A stretch of DNA of 64,000 nucleotides from contig NZ_JAFMOF010000004.1 of NCBI RefSeq assembly GCF_017349075.1, positions 1 to 64,000 of the forward strand, written 5' to 3'. Made by a program: the position numbers and the translations under genes. Every line of letters starts with the position of its first letter. Position 1 is the stretch's first letter. Source of the DNA: Streptomyces triculaminicus (GTDB taxonomy: Bacteria; Actinomycetota; Actinomycetes; Streptomycetales; Streptomycetaceae). Of the stretch, positions 25,595 through 33,361 are shown one piece after another. Under the pieces are notes generated by a model, which was given only the letters and a program-made list of their open reading frames with translations, did not search any database and was not told the DNA's origin.

Positions 25595-25631
25595 GACGAA
25601 GCCGCCGCCCACCCGGGGCGGCGGCTTCGTC
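25595..25631. terminator. bidirectional terminator between lysE-type gene and ftsH
   Basis: A perfect 15-bp stem (GACGAAGCCGCCGCC and complement) with a 7-base loop lies 11 bp after the exporter stop and reaches into the stop codon of the convergent ftsH gene. It marks the right boundary of the PLP/Trp operon. Confidence 0.85.
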
Positions 25632-27573
25632 ATGGCGTGTCCGGCTCCGCCTCCCGGCCGGCGTCCGCGTCGCCGTCCTCCCGCAGGACGTCCAGCACCA
25701 CCGAGCCGTCGACGGTCTCCCTGGCCACCAGCTGTTCGGAGAGCCGGTCCAGGGCGGCGCGGTGGTCCCGCAGCAGGGTCAGGGCCCGGTCCTCGGCGGC
25801 GCGCAGCAGGCGCGCCACCTCCTGGTCGACGATGCGCTGGGTGCGCTCCGAGTACGGCTGCCGGGCGAGGTCCTCGGCGGTCTCCCCCAGGAACGGCTGC
25901 CCCGGGGCGGCGTAGCCGACCGGGCCCAGCGTCGGCGAGAGGCCGAACTCGCGGACCATGCGGGTGGCGATCGCGGTGGCGCCCGCGAGGTCGTTGGCGG
26001 CTCCCGTGGAGCCCTCGCCGAAGACGGTCAGTTCGGCCGCGCGGCCGCCGAGGCGCACGGCGAGCAGGTCGGTGAGGTAGCCCTCGGTGTACAGGTGGCG
26101 CTCGGCCTCGGGGAGTTGCTCGGTGACCCCGAGCGACACCCCGGCGGGCAGGATCGTCACCTTGGCGACGGGGTCGGCGTGTTCGCACAGGGCGGCGACG
26201 AGGGCGTGGCCCGACTCGTGCACGGCGACGGAACGGCGTTCCTCGGGCAGCAGCGCGTTGGACGTCTCGCGCCGGCCGAGCAGCACGCGGTCGCGGGCGG
26301 CGTCCAGGTCCTCGGCGACGAGGGTGGAGCGGTCCTGGCGTACGGCGTTGATGGCCGCCTCGTTGACGAGGTTGGCCAGGTCGGCGCCGGAGAAGCCGGG
26401 GGTGGCGCGGGCGACGATGTTCAGGTCGACGTCGGGGGCGAGGGTCTTGCCGCGGGAGTGCACGGTGAGGATGGCCGAGCGTTCGGCCTGGTTGGGCAGC
26501 GGCACGGTGACCTGCCGGTCGAACCGGCCGGGGCGCAGCAGGGCGGGGTCGAGGGCGTCGGGCCGGTTGGTGGCGGCGATGACCACGATGCCGCTGCTCT
26601 GGTCGAAGCCGTCCATCTCGGCGAGCAGCTGGTTGAGGGTCTGCTCGCGCTCGTCGTTGCCGCCGAGCCGGGAGCCGCCGCCGCGCCGGCCGCCGACGGC
26701 GTCTATCTCGTCGATGAAGATGATCGAGGGGGCGCGCTTGCGGGCCTCGTCGAAGAGGTCGCGGACCCGGGACGCCCCGACGCCGACGAACATCTCGACG
26801 AACGCCGAGCCGGTCACCGACAGGAACGGCACGTCCGCCTCCCCGGCCACGGCGCGGGCGAAGAGCGTCTTGCCGGTCCCGGGCGGCCCGACCATGATCA
26901 CTCCGCGCGGCCCCTTGGCGCCCGCCCGGGCGTAGCGGTCGGGGTTGCGCAGGAAGTCGACGACCTCGCTGACCTCCTGTTTGACGCCGTCGTAGCCGGC
27001 GACGTCGACGAAGCGGGTGGTGGGCCGCTCGGCCTCGATGATCTTCGCCCGGGACCGGCCGATGGCGCTGACGCCGCCGGTGAGGGAGCTCGCGGCCCTG
27101 CGGGCGCCCCACAGGAAGAAGCCGGCCAGGAGCAGCAGGGGCAGGAAGGCCACCAGGAGCGAGGGCCAGAGGGTGGCGGTGCTCTGGGAGGCGGTGATCC
27201 GTACGTGCTGGGCCTCCAGGTGCTGCTCGAGCCCGGTCGTGCCCAGCGCCGTGGGGATGCGGGTGGTGAACTTGGCGCCGTTCTTGAGCGTGCCGCTCAC
27301 CGAGCCCTTGTCGCTGACGTCGACCGTCTGGACCTGTCCGGCGCCCACCTTGGCGACGAAGTCGCTGTAGGGCACCTGGCTGGGCTGGGGGCCGCTCACG
27401 CCGCGCGCCAGCAGCAGGGTGATCACGAACAGGACGAGGGCGACGGGCAGGATCCACCGACGCCAGGCGGGCGGCGCCGGCGGTCCGGACGGCGGCCTGG
27501 GCGGTTCGCCCGGCGGCCGGGGGCCGGCGGGCGGTGTGAGGTGCCGGTGCGGCAGGCGGATGCGTGTGATCAC
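25630..27573 (-). CDS. ftsH: ATP-dependent zinc metalloprotease FtsH
   Basis: A 647-residue membrane-anchored AAA+ protease. Order: Pro-rich N-terminus, TM segment around 40, extracytoplasmic domain, second TM around 150, AAA module with GPPGTGKT and IIFIDEIDAVGG, SRH region ATNRPDALDPALLRPGRFDR, and the protease motif HESGH. It lacks the usual long C-terminal tail and may be a second FtsH copy. Start uncertain: GTG at 27573 follows GGAAGTGAGAACGGCC; GTGs at 27585 and 27624 are in frame. Convergent with the PLP/Trp operon and divergent from the DUF1876 gene. Confidence 0.9.
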   Translation of the reverse strand: MITRIRLPHRHLTPPAGPRPPGEPPRPPSGPPAPPAWRRWILPVALVLFVITLLLARGVSGPQPSQVPYSDFVAKVGAGQVQTVDVSDKGSVSGTLKNGAKFTTRIPTALGTTGLEQHLEAQHVRITASQSTATLWPSLLVAFLPLLLLAGFFLWGARRAASSLTGGVSAIGRSRAKIIEAERPTTRFVDVAGYDGVKQEVSEVVDFLRNPDRYARAGAKGPRGVIMVGPPGTGKTLFARAVAGEADVPFLSVTGSAFVEMFVGVGASRVRDLFDEARKRAPSIIFIDEIDAVGGRRGGGSRLGGNDEREQTLNQLLAEMDGFDQSSGIVVIAATNRPDALDPALLRPGRFDRQVTVPLPNQAERSAILTVHSRGKTLAPDVDLNIVARATPGFSGADLANLVNEAAINAVRQDRSTLVAEDLDAARDRVLLGRRETSNALLPEERRSVAVHESGHALVAALCEHADPVAKVTILPAGVSLGVTEQLPEAERHLYTEGYLTDLLAVRLGGRAAELTVFGEGSTGAANDLAGATAIATRMVREFGLSPTLGPVGYAAPGQPFLGETAEDLARQPYSERTQRIVDQEVARLLRAAEDRALTLLRDHRAALDRLSEQLVARETVDGSVVLDVLREDGDADAGREAEPDTP

Positions 27574-27733
27574 GGCCGTTCTCACTTCCTGAGCCGGTCC
27601 GGCCACCGCGTCACCGTGTGTCACAGGCCGTGCGGTGGCCGATTCGCCTCACCTCAACAGTCGCACCCGGCCGCTCGCGGCGCACGGGTATTCAATGGAG
27701 GGAGGCACGGACCGATCGTCCGAGGAGCGCGTC

Positions 27734-28021
27734 ATGTCGCACACAACCGAGTGGAACGTCCGCCTCCAGCTGTCCGAGGAGGACGGGAAGACCAGGGCAC
27801 GGGTGGTGCTGGACACCGGGTCCGCCTCGCTCACCGGTGCCGGGACCGCCCAGTGCGCCCCCGGCGACAAGGACGTACCGGTGATCGGTGACGAGTTCGC
27901 GGCGGGCCGGGCCCTGCGCGATCTCGGCACTCGGCTGCTGCGGACGGCGGAACACGACGTCGAGGCCATGGGCGCGGCGCCCGAGCCGAGGACGTCGGTG
28001 CCCTACGGCTGGCCGGAGTAG
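27734..28021 (+). CDS. DUF1876 domain protein
   Basis: A 95-residue second member of the family also seen at 16170: strands WNVRLQLSEEDGKTRARVVL, then AAGRALRDLGTRLL as the conserved helix. This copy has a longer C-terminal tail ending PYGWPE. Function unknown. CGAGGAGCG precedes the ATG. GGGTAT at 27686-27691 would fit the -10 of a SigB-type promoter, though no clear -35 accompanies it. Confidence 0.75.
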   Translation: MSHTTEWNVRLQLSEEDGKTRARVVLDTGSASLTGAGTAQCAPGDKDVPVIGDEFAAGRALRDLGTRLLRTAEHDVEAMGAAPEPRTSVPYGWPE

Positions 28022-28040
28022 CCGGCCGCGAACGGCCGGC
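28021..28040. terminator. hairpin between convergent DUF1876 and membrane-protein genes
   Basis: GCCGGCCG and CGGCCGGC form a perfect 8-bp stem around CGAA immediately after the DUF1876 stop, 23 bp before the end of the convergent membrane-protein gene. Confidence 0.6.
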
Positions 28041-28062
28041 CCCCGGCCCGGCCCGGGAAGGC

Positions 28063-28686
28063 CTAGCTCTGGGTGTTGATGAAGCCGATGACCACGGCGC
28101 CCCACCAGCAGACCTGGGACACCAGGGCGCTGGCCCCGCCCCAGGCGAGGAGGCGCGGCGAGGGGGTGGAGCCGGCGCTGCGGGCCATGTGCTTGCCGAG
28201 GAGGCCGGACTGCAGGCCGTTGAGGGTGAGGATCAGCACCATCGCCAGCTTCACGCAGGTCATGGTGGAGGAGATGTTCGGGTGCAGCAGCGTGCCGCTG
28301 AGGACCAGGCCCGCGAGGCCGGCCCAGATGGGCAGGTGCAGCCGGTTCGCGCTGCCGAGGACGTCCTGCAGGTCGCAGCGGCCCATCATCCACAGGAGGC
28401 CGTAGTAGTCGGCCACCAGCACGGCGCCGAAGCCGAGCACGAGGCTGGCGAGGTGGACGAAGAGCGCGACCGTGTGCAGGGCCGGGTCGGCCTGCAGGTG
28501 CACGGCGACCCAGACGCTCGCGGCAAAGGCGGCGCACAGCACCAGCGCACCCGCGGTGAGCGTCCACCAGGAGTCGTAGAGGCCGATCGGCCGGGCGTGC
28601 CGGGCACGCGGCGTGACGGCTGCCAGCCGGGGCGGCCGGGACGGGCGTATGACGGACAGGGGCGATTCGGACGGGACAGCGGACAC
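28063..28686 (-). CDS. integral membrane protein of unknown function
   Basis: A 207-residue protein with about five hydrophobic segments (for example LTAGALVLCAAFAASVWVAV, LASLVLGFGAVLVADYYGLLW, GLAGLVLSGTLL, LAMVLILTLNGLQSGLL, SQVCWWGAVVIGF) after a charged 40-residue N-terminus. Conserved-looking His residues sit near membrane edges (ALFVHLAS, LLHPNISS), which could bind heme, but no family is recognised. GTG at 28686 is chosen because GGAG lies 7 bp before it; a TTG four codons upstream is possible. Divergent from the photolyase, sharing a 235-bp control region. Confidence 0.7.
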   Translation of the reverse strand: MSAVPSESPLSVIRPSRPPRLAAVTPRARHARPIGLYDSWWTLTAGALVLCAAFAASVWVAVHLQADPALHTVALFVHLASLVLGFGAVLVADYYGLLWMMGRCDLQDVLGSANRLHLPIWAGLAGLVLSGTLLHPNISSTMTCVKLAMVLILTLNGLQSGLLGKHMARSAGSTPSPRLLAWGGASALVSQVCWWGAVVIGFINTQS

Positions 28687-28840
28687 GTACTTCTCCAAAC
28701 GCAGACCCCCACTCTTCGGCCCGGGCGACGGCCGGAATCGGTACCGGCGCGGCGCCCAAACACCAGAACACTCCTGCGCGAAAAGCGCAAGCTTCGCAGG
28801 TCAGAGCATGTTCTGTCGTAATCTGGGCCGTCTGGACCTT

Positions 28841-28910
28841 GATCAGCACTATCTGTGCATGATCGACACCATCCGGACACGATCATCACCGTCCGGACCG
28901 TGATCACCGA
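28841..28910 (+). promoter_or_regulatory. helically phased GATC-N2-CAC repeat array upstream of photolyase
   Basis: GATCAGCAC, GATCGACAC and GATCATCAC start at 28841, 28861 and 28881, exactly 20 bp apart, and a fourth GATCACC begins at 28902. Overlapping them, CTGGAC/CCGGAC occurs at 28832, 28873 and 28893. The 20-bp phase puts the sites on one face of the helix directly before the photolyase ATG (28922), as expected for cooperative binding of an activator or light-responsive repressor. Confidence 0.55.
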
Positions 28911-28921
28911 AATGAGCCGGC

Positions 28922-30286
28922 ATGCGGGTCGCGATCGTCCTCTTCACCGCCGATCTACGGCTGCACGACAATCCCGTCCTGCGCGCCGCGCTGAGCGCCG
29001 CCGAGAGCGTGGTGCCGCTGTTCGTCGTCGACTCCGGGGTGCGCGACGCCGGCTTCACGACGCCCAACCGCGCGGCGTTCCTGTCCGAGTGCCTCGCCGA
29101 CCTCGACCGGGGACTGCGGGCCCGGGGCGGCCATCTGGTGATCCGCGAGGGGGACGTGGTGCGCGAGGCGTGCCGGGTGGCCGCGGAGACGGACGCGGCG
29201 GAGGTCCATCTGGCGGGCGGGAGCAGCGGATACGCCCAGCGCCGGGAGGACCGGCTGCGGTCGGCGCTGGCCGCGGACGGGCGGCAGCTGCGGGTGCACG
29301 ACGCGGTGGTCACCGCCCTGCCGCCGGGGGCGGTACTGCCCTCGGGCCGGAGCCACTTCGCGGTGTTCACCCCGTACTACCGGAGGTGGTCGGCCGAGCG
29401 GCTGCGGCCGGTGACCGGCGCGCCCCGGCGCGTCGCCGTGCCCACCGTCTCCACGCTCCCCCTGCCGGCGGCCGCGTCCCTGGCCCCCGGGACGGCCTCG
29501 CCCGCCCTCGCGCGCGGCGGCGAGAGCGAGGGCCGCCGGCGCCTGGCGGCCTGGCTGCGCTCGGGCGTCGACGCGTACGCCGTCCGGCACGACGACATGG
29601 CGGCGGACGCCACGTCCCGGCTGTCCCCTTATCTGCACTTCGGCTGCCTGTCGCCGGTGGAGGTGATCGACCGCGCGCGCCGCCGCCCGGGCGGCGCGGA
29701 GGCGTTCGTACGCCAGCTGGCCTGGCGCGACTTCCACCACCAGGTGCTGGCCGCCGTGCCGGGGGCGGCCGCCCGCGACTACCGCACGCGGCACGACCGC
29801 TGGCGCACGGACCCCGAGGAGCTCGCCGCCTGGAAGGCGGGGGTGACCGGGTTCCCGGTCGTCGACGCGGCGATGCGCCAGCTCGCCCACGAGGGCTGGA
29901 TGCACAACCGGGCCCGGATGCTGGTGGCGTCCTTCCTCACCAAGACCCTCTACCACGACTGGCGGGAGGGCGCCCGGCACTTCACCGACCTGCTGATCGA
30001 CGCCGACGTGGCGAACAACCAGCTCAACTGGCAGTGGATGGCCGGCACCGGAACCGACACCCGCCCCCACCGCGTCCTCAATCCCCTCGTCCAGGCCCGG
30101 CGCTTCGACCCCGAGGGGGAGTACGTACGCCGCTGGGTACCGGAGCTGGCCGGCGTGGCGGGCGGCGCCGTCCACCAGCCGTGGAGACTCGAGGCCGTGC
30201 GGCGCGAGCGCCTCGGCTATCCGGGGCCGCTCGTCGGCCTCCCCGACGCCCTGGCCCGCTTCCGGCGGGCGCGGGGCCTCACCTGA
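28922..30286 (+). CDS. phr: deoxyribodipyrimidine photolyase
   Basis: A 454-residue class I photolyase/cryptochrome-family protein that repairs cyclobutane pyrimidine dimers with blue light. N-terminal alpha/beta antenna domain (LFTADLRLHDNPVL), then the helical FAD domain: RLSPYLHFGCLSP, VRQLAWRDFHHQVL, GFPVVDAAMRQLAHEGWMHN and the conserved NNQLNWQWMAGTGTDT. Normal length. An ATG at 28912 is out of frame; the ATG used has only GAGCCGG before it. Next to phased repeats that may give light control. Confidence 0.92.
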   Translation: MRVAIVLFTADLRLHDNPVLRAALSAAESVVPLFVVDSGVRDAGFTTPNRAAFLSECLADLDRGLRARGGHLVIREGDVVREACRVAAETDAAEVHLAGGSSGYAQRREDRLRSALAADGRQLRVHDAVVTALPPGAVLPSGRSHFAVFTPYYRRWSAERLRPVTGAPRRVAVPTVSTLPLPAAASLAPGTASPALARGGESEGRRRLAAWLRSGVDAYAVRHDDMAADATSRLSPYLHFGCLSPVEVIDRARRRPGGAEAFVRQLAWRDFHHQVLAAVPGAAARDYRTRHDRWRTDPEELAAWKAGVTGFPVVDAAMRQLAHEGWMHNRARMLVASFLTKTLYHDWREGARHFTDLLIDADVANNQLNWQWMAGTGTDTRPHRVLNPLVQARRFDPEGEYVRRWVPELAGVAGGAVHQPWRLEAVRRERLGYPGPLVGLPDALARFRRARGLT

Positions 30287-30330
30287 ACGGCCCCCGCGCC
30301 CATTCGGCCGTACGCCGCGCGCGGGAACGT

Positions 30331-30735
30331 ATGGCGGCGAGCGGGACCGGGTACCGGTCGCAGGTGAGAATCCGGCATCCTTCCCACCGCGGGGACGAGC
30401 GGCCCGACCTGTTCGAACGGGTGGCCGAGAAGGCCTCCCACTTCACGAGCTCACGGGCCTTCTTCGTGCTGTGCTTCGTGCTGGTGGCGAACTTCCTGGC
30501 CATGCACATCGCGGGGCTGTCGGTCGGGCTGGAGCTGCTGGCCGCCGGCCTCATGACGTCGGTGACGCTGTTGCTGCTGGCCCTGCTCAAGAACTCCGAG
30601 CTGCGCGCCGAGCACGCCGTGCAGCGCAAGCTCGACGCGATCGCCGGGGCACTGCTGGCGCAGGCCGAGGGCGCGCGCGAGGGCAAGGCCTTCGACACTC
30701 TGCGCGACGCCATCCGCATGGACGAGCAGACCTGA
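30331..30735 (+). CDS. low-affinity iron permease family protein
   Basis: A 134-residue membrane protein of the family PF04120-like small iron permeases: DLFERVAEKASHFTSSRAFF, then two hydrophobic helices (FVLCFVLVANFLAMHIAGLS, LLAAGLMTSVTLLLLALLKN), and the amphipathic tail with RAEHAVQRKLDAIAGALL. Only half the size of fungal Fet4, as usual in bacteria; iron transport itself is unproven. It follows the photolyase by 44 bp and is convergent with hypE. Confidence 0.75.
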   Translation: MAASGTGYRSQVRIRHPSHRGDERPDLFERVAEKASHFTSSRAFFVLCFVLVANFLAMHIAGLSVGLELLAAGLMTSVTLLLLALLKNSELRAEHAVQRKLDAIAGALLAQAEGAREGKAFDTLRDAIRMDEQT

Positions 30736-30796
30736 CGCCGGACCCGGCCACCGGACCCGACCACCGGACCTGACCGCGGCCGTCCGGCCGGCCGGA

Positions 30797-31870
30797 TCAG
30801 CAGATGCGCGGCAGTTGCTCGCCCAGGGGCAGGTCGACGACGCGCGTCCCGCCGAGGCGGGTGCGCGCCACGACCATTCCCGGGTGCTCGGCCACGCATT
30901 CCCCGATGACGGCGGCCCCCCGCCCGTGCGGATGCGCGCGCATGGCGGCGAGCACCGCCTCGGCGTGCGGCCGGGGGACGAAGGCCACGAGCCGGCCCTC
31001 GTTCGCCACGTAGAGCGGGTCGAGGCCGAGGAAGCCGCAGGCGTTGGCGACGGCCTCGGGCACGGGCACGCTGCCCTCGGTGAGGACGACGCCGGTGCCG
31101 GAGGCGGCGGCGATCTCGTTGAGGGCGGTGGCCACGCCGCCGCGCGTGGGGTCGCGCAGGGCGTGCAGGTCGGGGGTGACGGCGAGCATCGCGGCGACGA
31201 GGCCCCCCAGCGGGGCGGTGTCGCTCTCGATCTCCACCCCGAACTCCAGTCCCTCGCGCACGCTCAGGACGGCCACGCCGTGCAGGCCGACCGGCCCGCT
31301 GACGATCACCACGTCGCCGGGCGCGGCCCGCTGGGGGCGGATGTCGACGCCGTCGGGGATGATCCCGATGCCGGAGGTGGTGACGAAGACGCCGTCGCCG
31401 TGGCCGGCGTCGACGACCTTGGTGTCGCCGGTGACGACGGTGACCCCGGCGGCCTCGGCGGCCGCGCCGATGTCCCGGGCGACCCGCGCCACGACGGACA
31501 GTTCGGTGCCCTCCTCCAGGATGAAGGCGCAGGAGAGGTGGGCGGGGCGGGCGCCGCTCATGGCGAGGTCGTTGACGGTGCCGTTGACGGCGAGGTCACC
31601 GATGCCGCCGCCGGGGAAGAAGAGGGGGCGTACGACGTAGGAGTCGGTGGAGAAGGCGAGGCGCGCCCCGCCCAGGGTGACCGCCGCCGAGTCGGCGAGG
31701 CCGGCCAGCACCTCGTTGCCGTAGGCGGGCGCGAAGACCTGGGCGACGAGCTCGGCGGACAGCGCCCCTCCCCCGCCGTGCCCGAGGACGACGACGGGCT
31801 GGTCGCGCAGCGGGGCCGGGCAGGTCAGGGCGGAGGGGTCGATGGTCGCGGAGGGCGCGGTGTCAGCCAA
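30797..31870 (-). CDS. hypE: hydrogenase maturation protein HypE
   Basis: A 357-residue AIR-synthase-fold protein that converts the carbamoyl group on its C-terminal Cys into thiocyanate, the source of CN ligands of the NiFe site. VVLGHGGGGALSAELV near the N-terminus, STDSYVVRPLFFPGG, NDLAMSGARP, VTGDTKVV and the essential terminal LPRIC are present. TTG start overlaps the end of hypD by 8 bp. Last gene of the hypA-B-F-C-D-E run. Confidence 0.96.
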   Translation of the reverse strand: MADTAPSATIDPSALTCPAPLRDQPVVVLGHGGGGALSAELVAQVFAPAYGNEVLAGLADSAAVTLGGARLAFSTDSYVVRPLFFPGGGIGDLAVNGTVNDLAMSGARPAHLSCAFILEEGTELSVVARVARDIGAAAEAAGVTVVTGDTKVVDAGHGDGVFVTTSGIGIIPDGVDIRPQRAAPGDVVIVSGPVGLHGVAVLSVREGLEFGVEIESDTAPLGGLVAAMLAVTPDLHALRDPTRGGVATALNEIAAASGTGVVLTEGSVPVPEAVANACGFLGLDPLYVANEGRLVAFVPRPHAEAVLAAMRAHPHGRGAAVIGECVAEHPGMVVARTRLGGTRVVDLPLGEQLPRIC

Positions 31871-32987
31871 CGGGGGTCGCCTCCTCGGCGGGCGCCGCGT
31901 GGTCCAGGCGGCGGTAGAGGTAGTAGGCGGCGCAGGCTCCCTCGCTGGAGACCATGGTCGCGCCCAGGGGGTGGCGGGGGGTGCAGGCGGTGCCGAAGGC
32001 CTCGCACTCGTGCGGCTTGATCAGGCCCTGCAGCACCTCGCCGCTGCGGCAGGCGGCGGGCTCTCGGGTGCGCACGCCGCCGACGCTGAAGCGGTGCTCG
32101 GCGTCGTACGCCCGGAAGGCGGGGGCCAGCCGCCAGCCGCTGCCGGGGATGACGCCGATGCCCCGCCACGCCCGGTCGGTGATCTCGAAGACCTCGGCGA
32201 GCATCCGCAGGGCCGCCGGGTTGCCCTCGTCCCGTACGGCGCGGGGGTAGGCGTTCTCCACCCGGTGCTCGCCGCGTTCGAGCTGGCGGACGGTGCGGCG
32301 GACGCCCTCGAGGATGTCGAGCGGTTCGAAGCCGGTGACGACGATGGGCACGCGGTGGCGCTCGGCCAGGGCCGGGTACTCCTCGACGCCCATGACGCTG
32401 CACACGTGCCCGGCGGCCAGGAATCCCTGGACGCGGCAGTCGGGAGAGCTCATGATCGCCTCGATGGCGGGTGGTACGCGCACGTGCGAGACCAGCAGGC
32501 TGAAGTTGCGGACGCCGAGCGCGCGGGCCTGGTGGACCGTCATGGCGTTGGCGGGGGCGGTGGTCTCGAAGCCGATGCCGAAGAAGACGACCTCCTTCTC
32601 CGGGTGCCGGCGGGCGATCTCCAGCGCGTCCAGCGGGGAGTACACCACCCGTACGTCGCCGCCGGCGCCCTTGACCCGGAACAGGTCGCCGTCGGTGCCC
32701 GGGACGCGCAGCATGTCGCCGAACGAGCAGAAGACCACGTCGGGCAGGGACGCGATGGCGAGCGCCTTGTCGATCATCTCCAGCGGGGTGACGCAGACCG
32801 GGCAGCCGGGGCCGTGGATCAGTTCCACGGAGGCGGGGAGCAGCTGGTCGATGCCGTGCCGGATGATCGAGTGGGTCTGGCCGCCGCAGACCTCCATCAT
32901 CGCCCAGGGACGGGTCACGGTGGCGTGGATGTCGTCCAGCAGCCGCCGGGCCAGGTCGGGGTCCTGGAACTCGTCGAGGTACTTCAT
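31863..32987 (-). CDS. hypD: hydrogenase maturation protein HypD
   Basis: A 374-residue 4Fe-4S protein on which the Fe(CN)2CO unit is assembled together with HypC. Motifs: MEVCGGQTHSIIRHGI, HGPGCPVCVTPLE, FFGIGFETTAPA, HVCSVMG, VTGFEPLDIL and the C-terminal Cys cluster region (ACRSGEVLQGLIKPHEC). GGAGGCGCG lies before the ATG; start overlaps the hypC stop (ATGA). Confidence 0.96.
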   Translation of the reverse strand: MKYLDEFQDPDLARRLLDDIHATVTRPWAMMEVCGGQTHSIIRHGIDQLLPASVELIHGPGCPVCVTPLEMIDKALAIASLPDVVFCSFGDMLRVPGTDGDLFRVKGAGGDVRVVYSPLDALEIARRHPEKEVVFFGIGFETTAPANAMTVHQARALGVRNFSLLVSHVRVPPAIEAIMSSPDCRVQGFLAAGHVCSVMGVEEYPALAERHRVPIVVTGFEPLDILEGVRRTVRQLERGEHRVENAYPRAVRDEGNPAALRMLAEVFEITDRAWRGIGVIPGSGWRLAPAFRAYDAEHRFSVGGVRTREPAACRSGEVLQGLIKPHECEAFGTACTPRHPLGATMVSSEGACAAYYLYRRLDHAAPAEEATPVG

Positions 32988-33361
32988 CGCGCCTCCTCCG
33001 GCATCGTCACGGACGGCGTCGCCGCTTGCGGTGCCGATGCTTGCGGTGCCGTCGCGCCGTCCGGCGCGGCCCCGGTGCCGGGTGCCGTCCCGGCCTCGGC
33101 GGCGGCGCGGCTCCAGGGGTCGCCGAACTCCTCCTCCAGGGCGCCGATGCGCGCGAAGAGCTCCAGCGTCGCCAGCGCCGCCGCCTCGTCCAGGCGTTGC
33201 AGGGCGAATCCGACGTGCACGATGGCGTAGTCGCCGATCTCGATGTCGGGCAGATAGGCCAGGCACACGTCCTTGACCGCACCCCCGAAGTCGACCTTCG
33301 CCATGCGGGTGCCGTCCCGCTCCTCAATACCGACCACTTTGCCGGGCACCGCCAGGCACAT
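32984..33361 (-). CDS. hypC: hydrogenase maturation chaperone HypC
   Basis: A 125-residue HypC. The first residues MCLAVPGKV contain the essential N-terminal Cys, followed by the beta-barrel (AKVDFGGAVKDVCLAYLPDI, GDYAIVHVGFALQRLDE). An Ala/Pro/Thr-rich tail of about 40 residues extends it beyond the usual 75-95; its role is unknown. GGAGGAGACC precedes the ATG. Its first 38 bp overlap the 3' end of hypF. Confidence 0.95.
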   Translation of the reverse strand: MCLAVPGKVVGIEERDGTRMAKVDFGGAVKDVCLAYLPDIEIGDYAIVHVGFALQRLDEAAALATLELFARIGALEEEFGDPWSRAAAEAGTAPGTGAAPDGATAPQASAPQAATPSVTMPEEAR

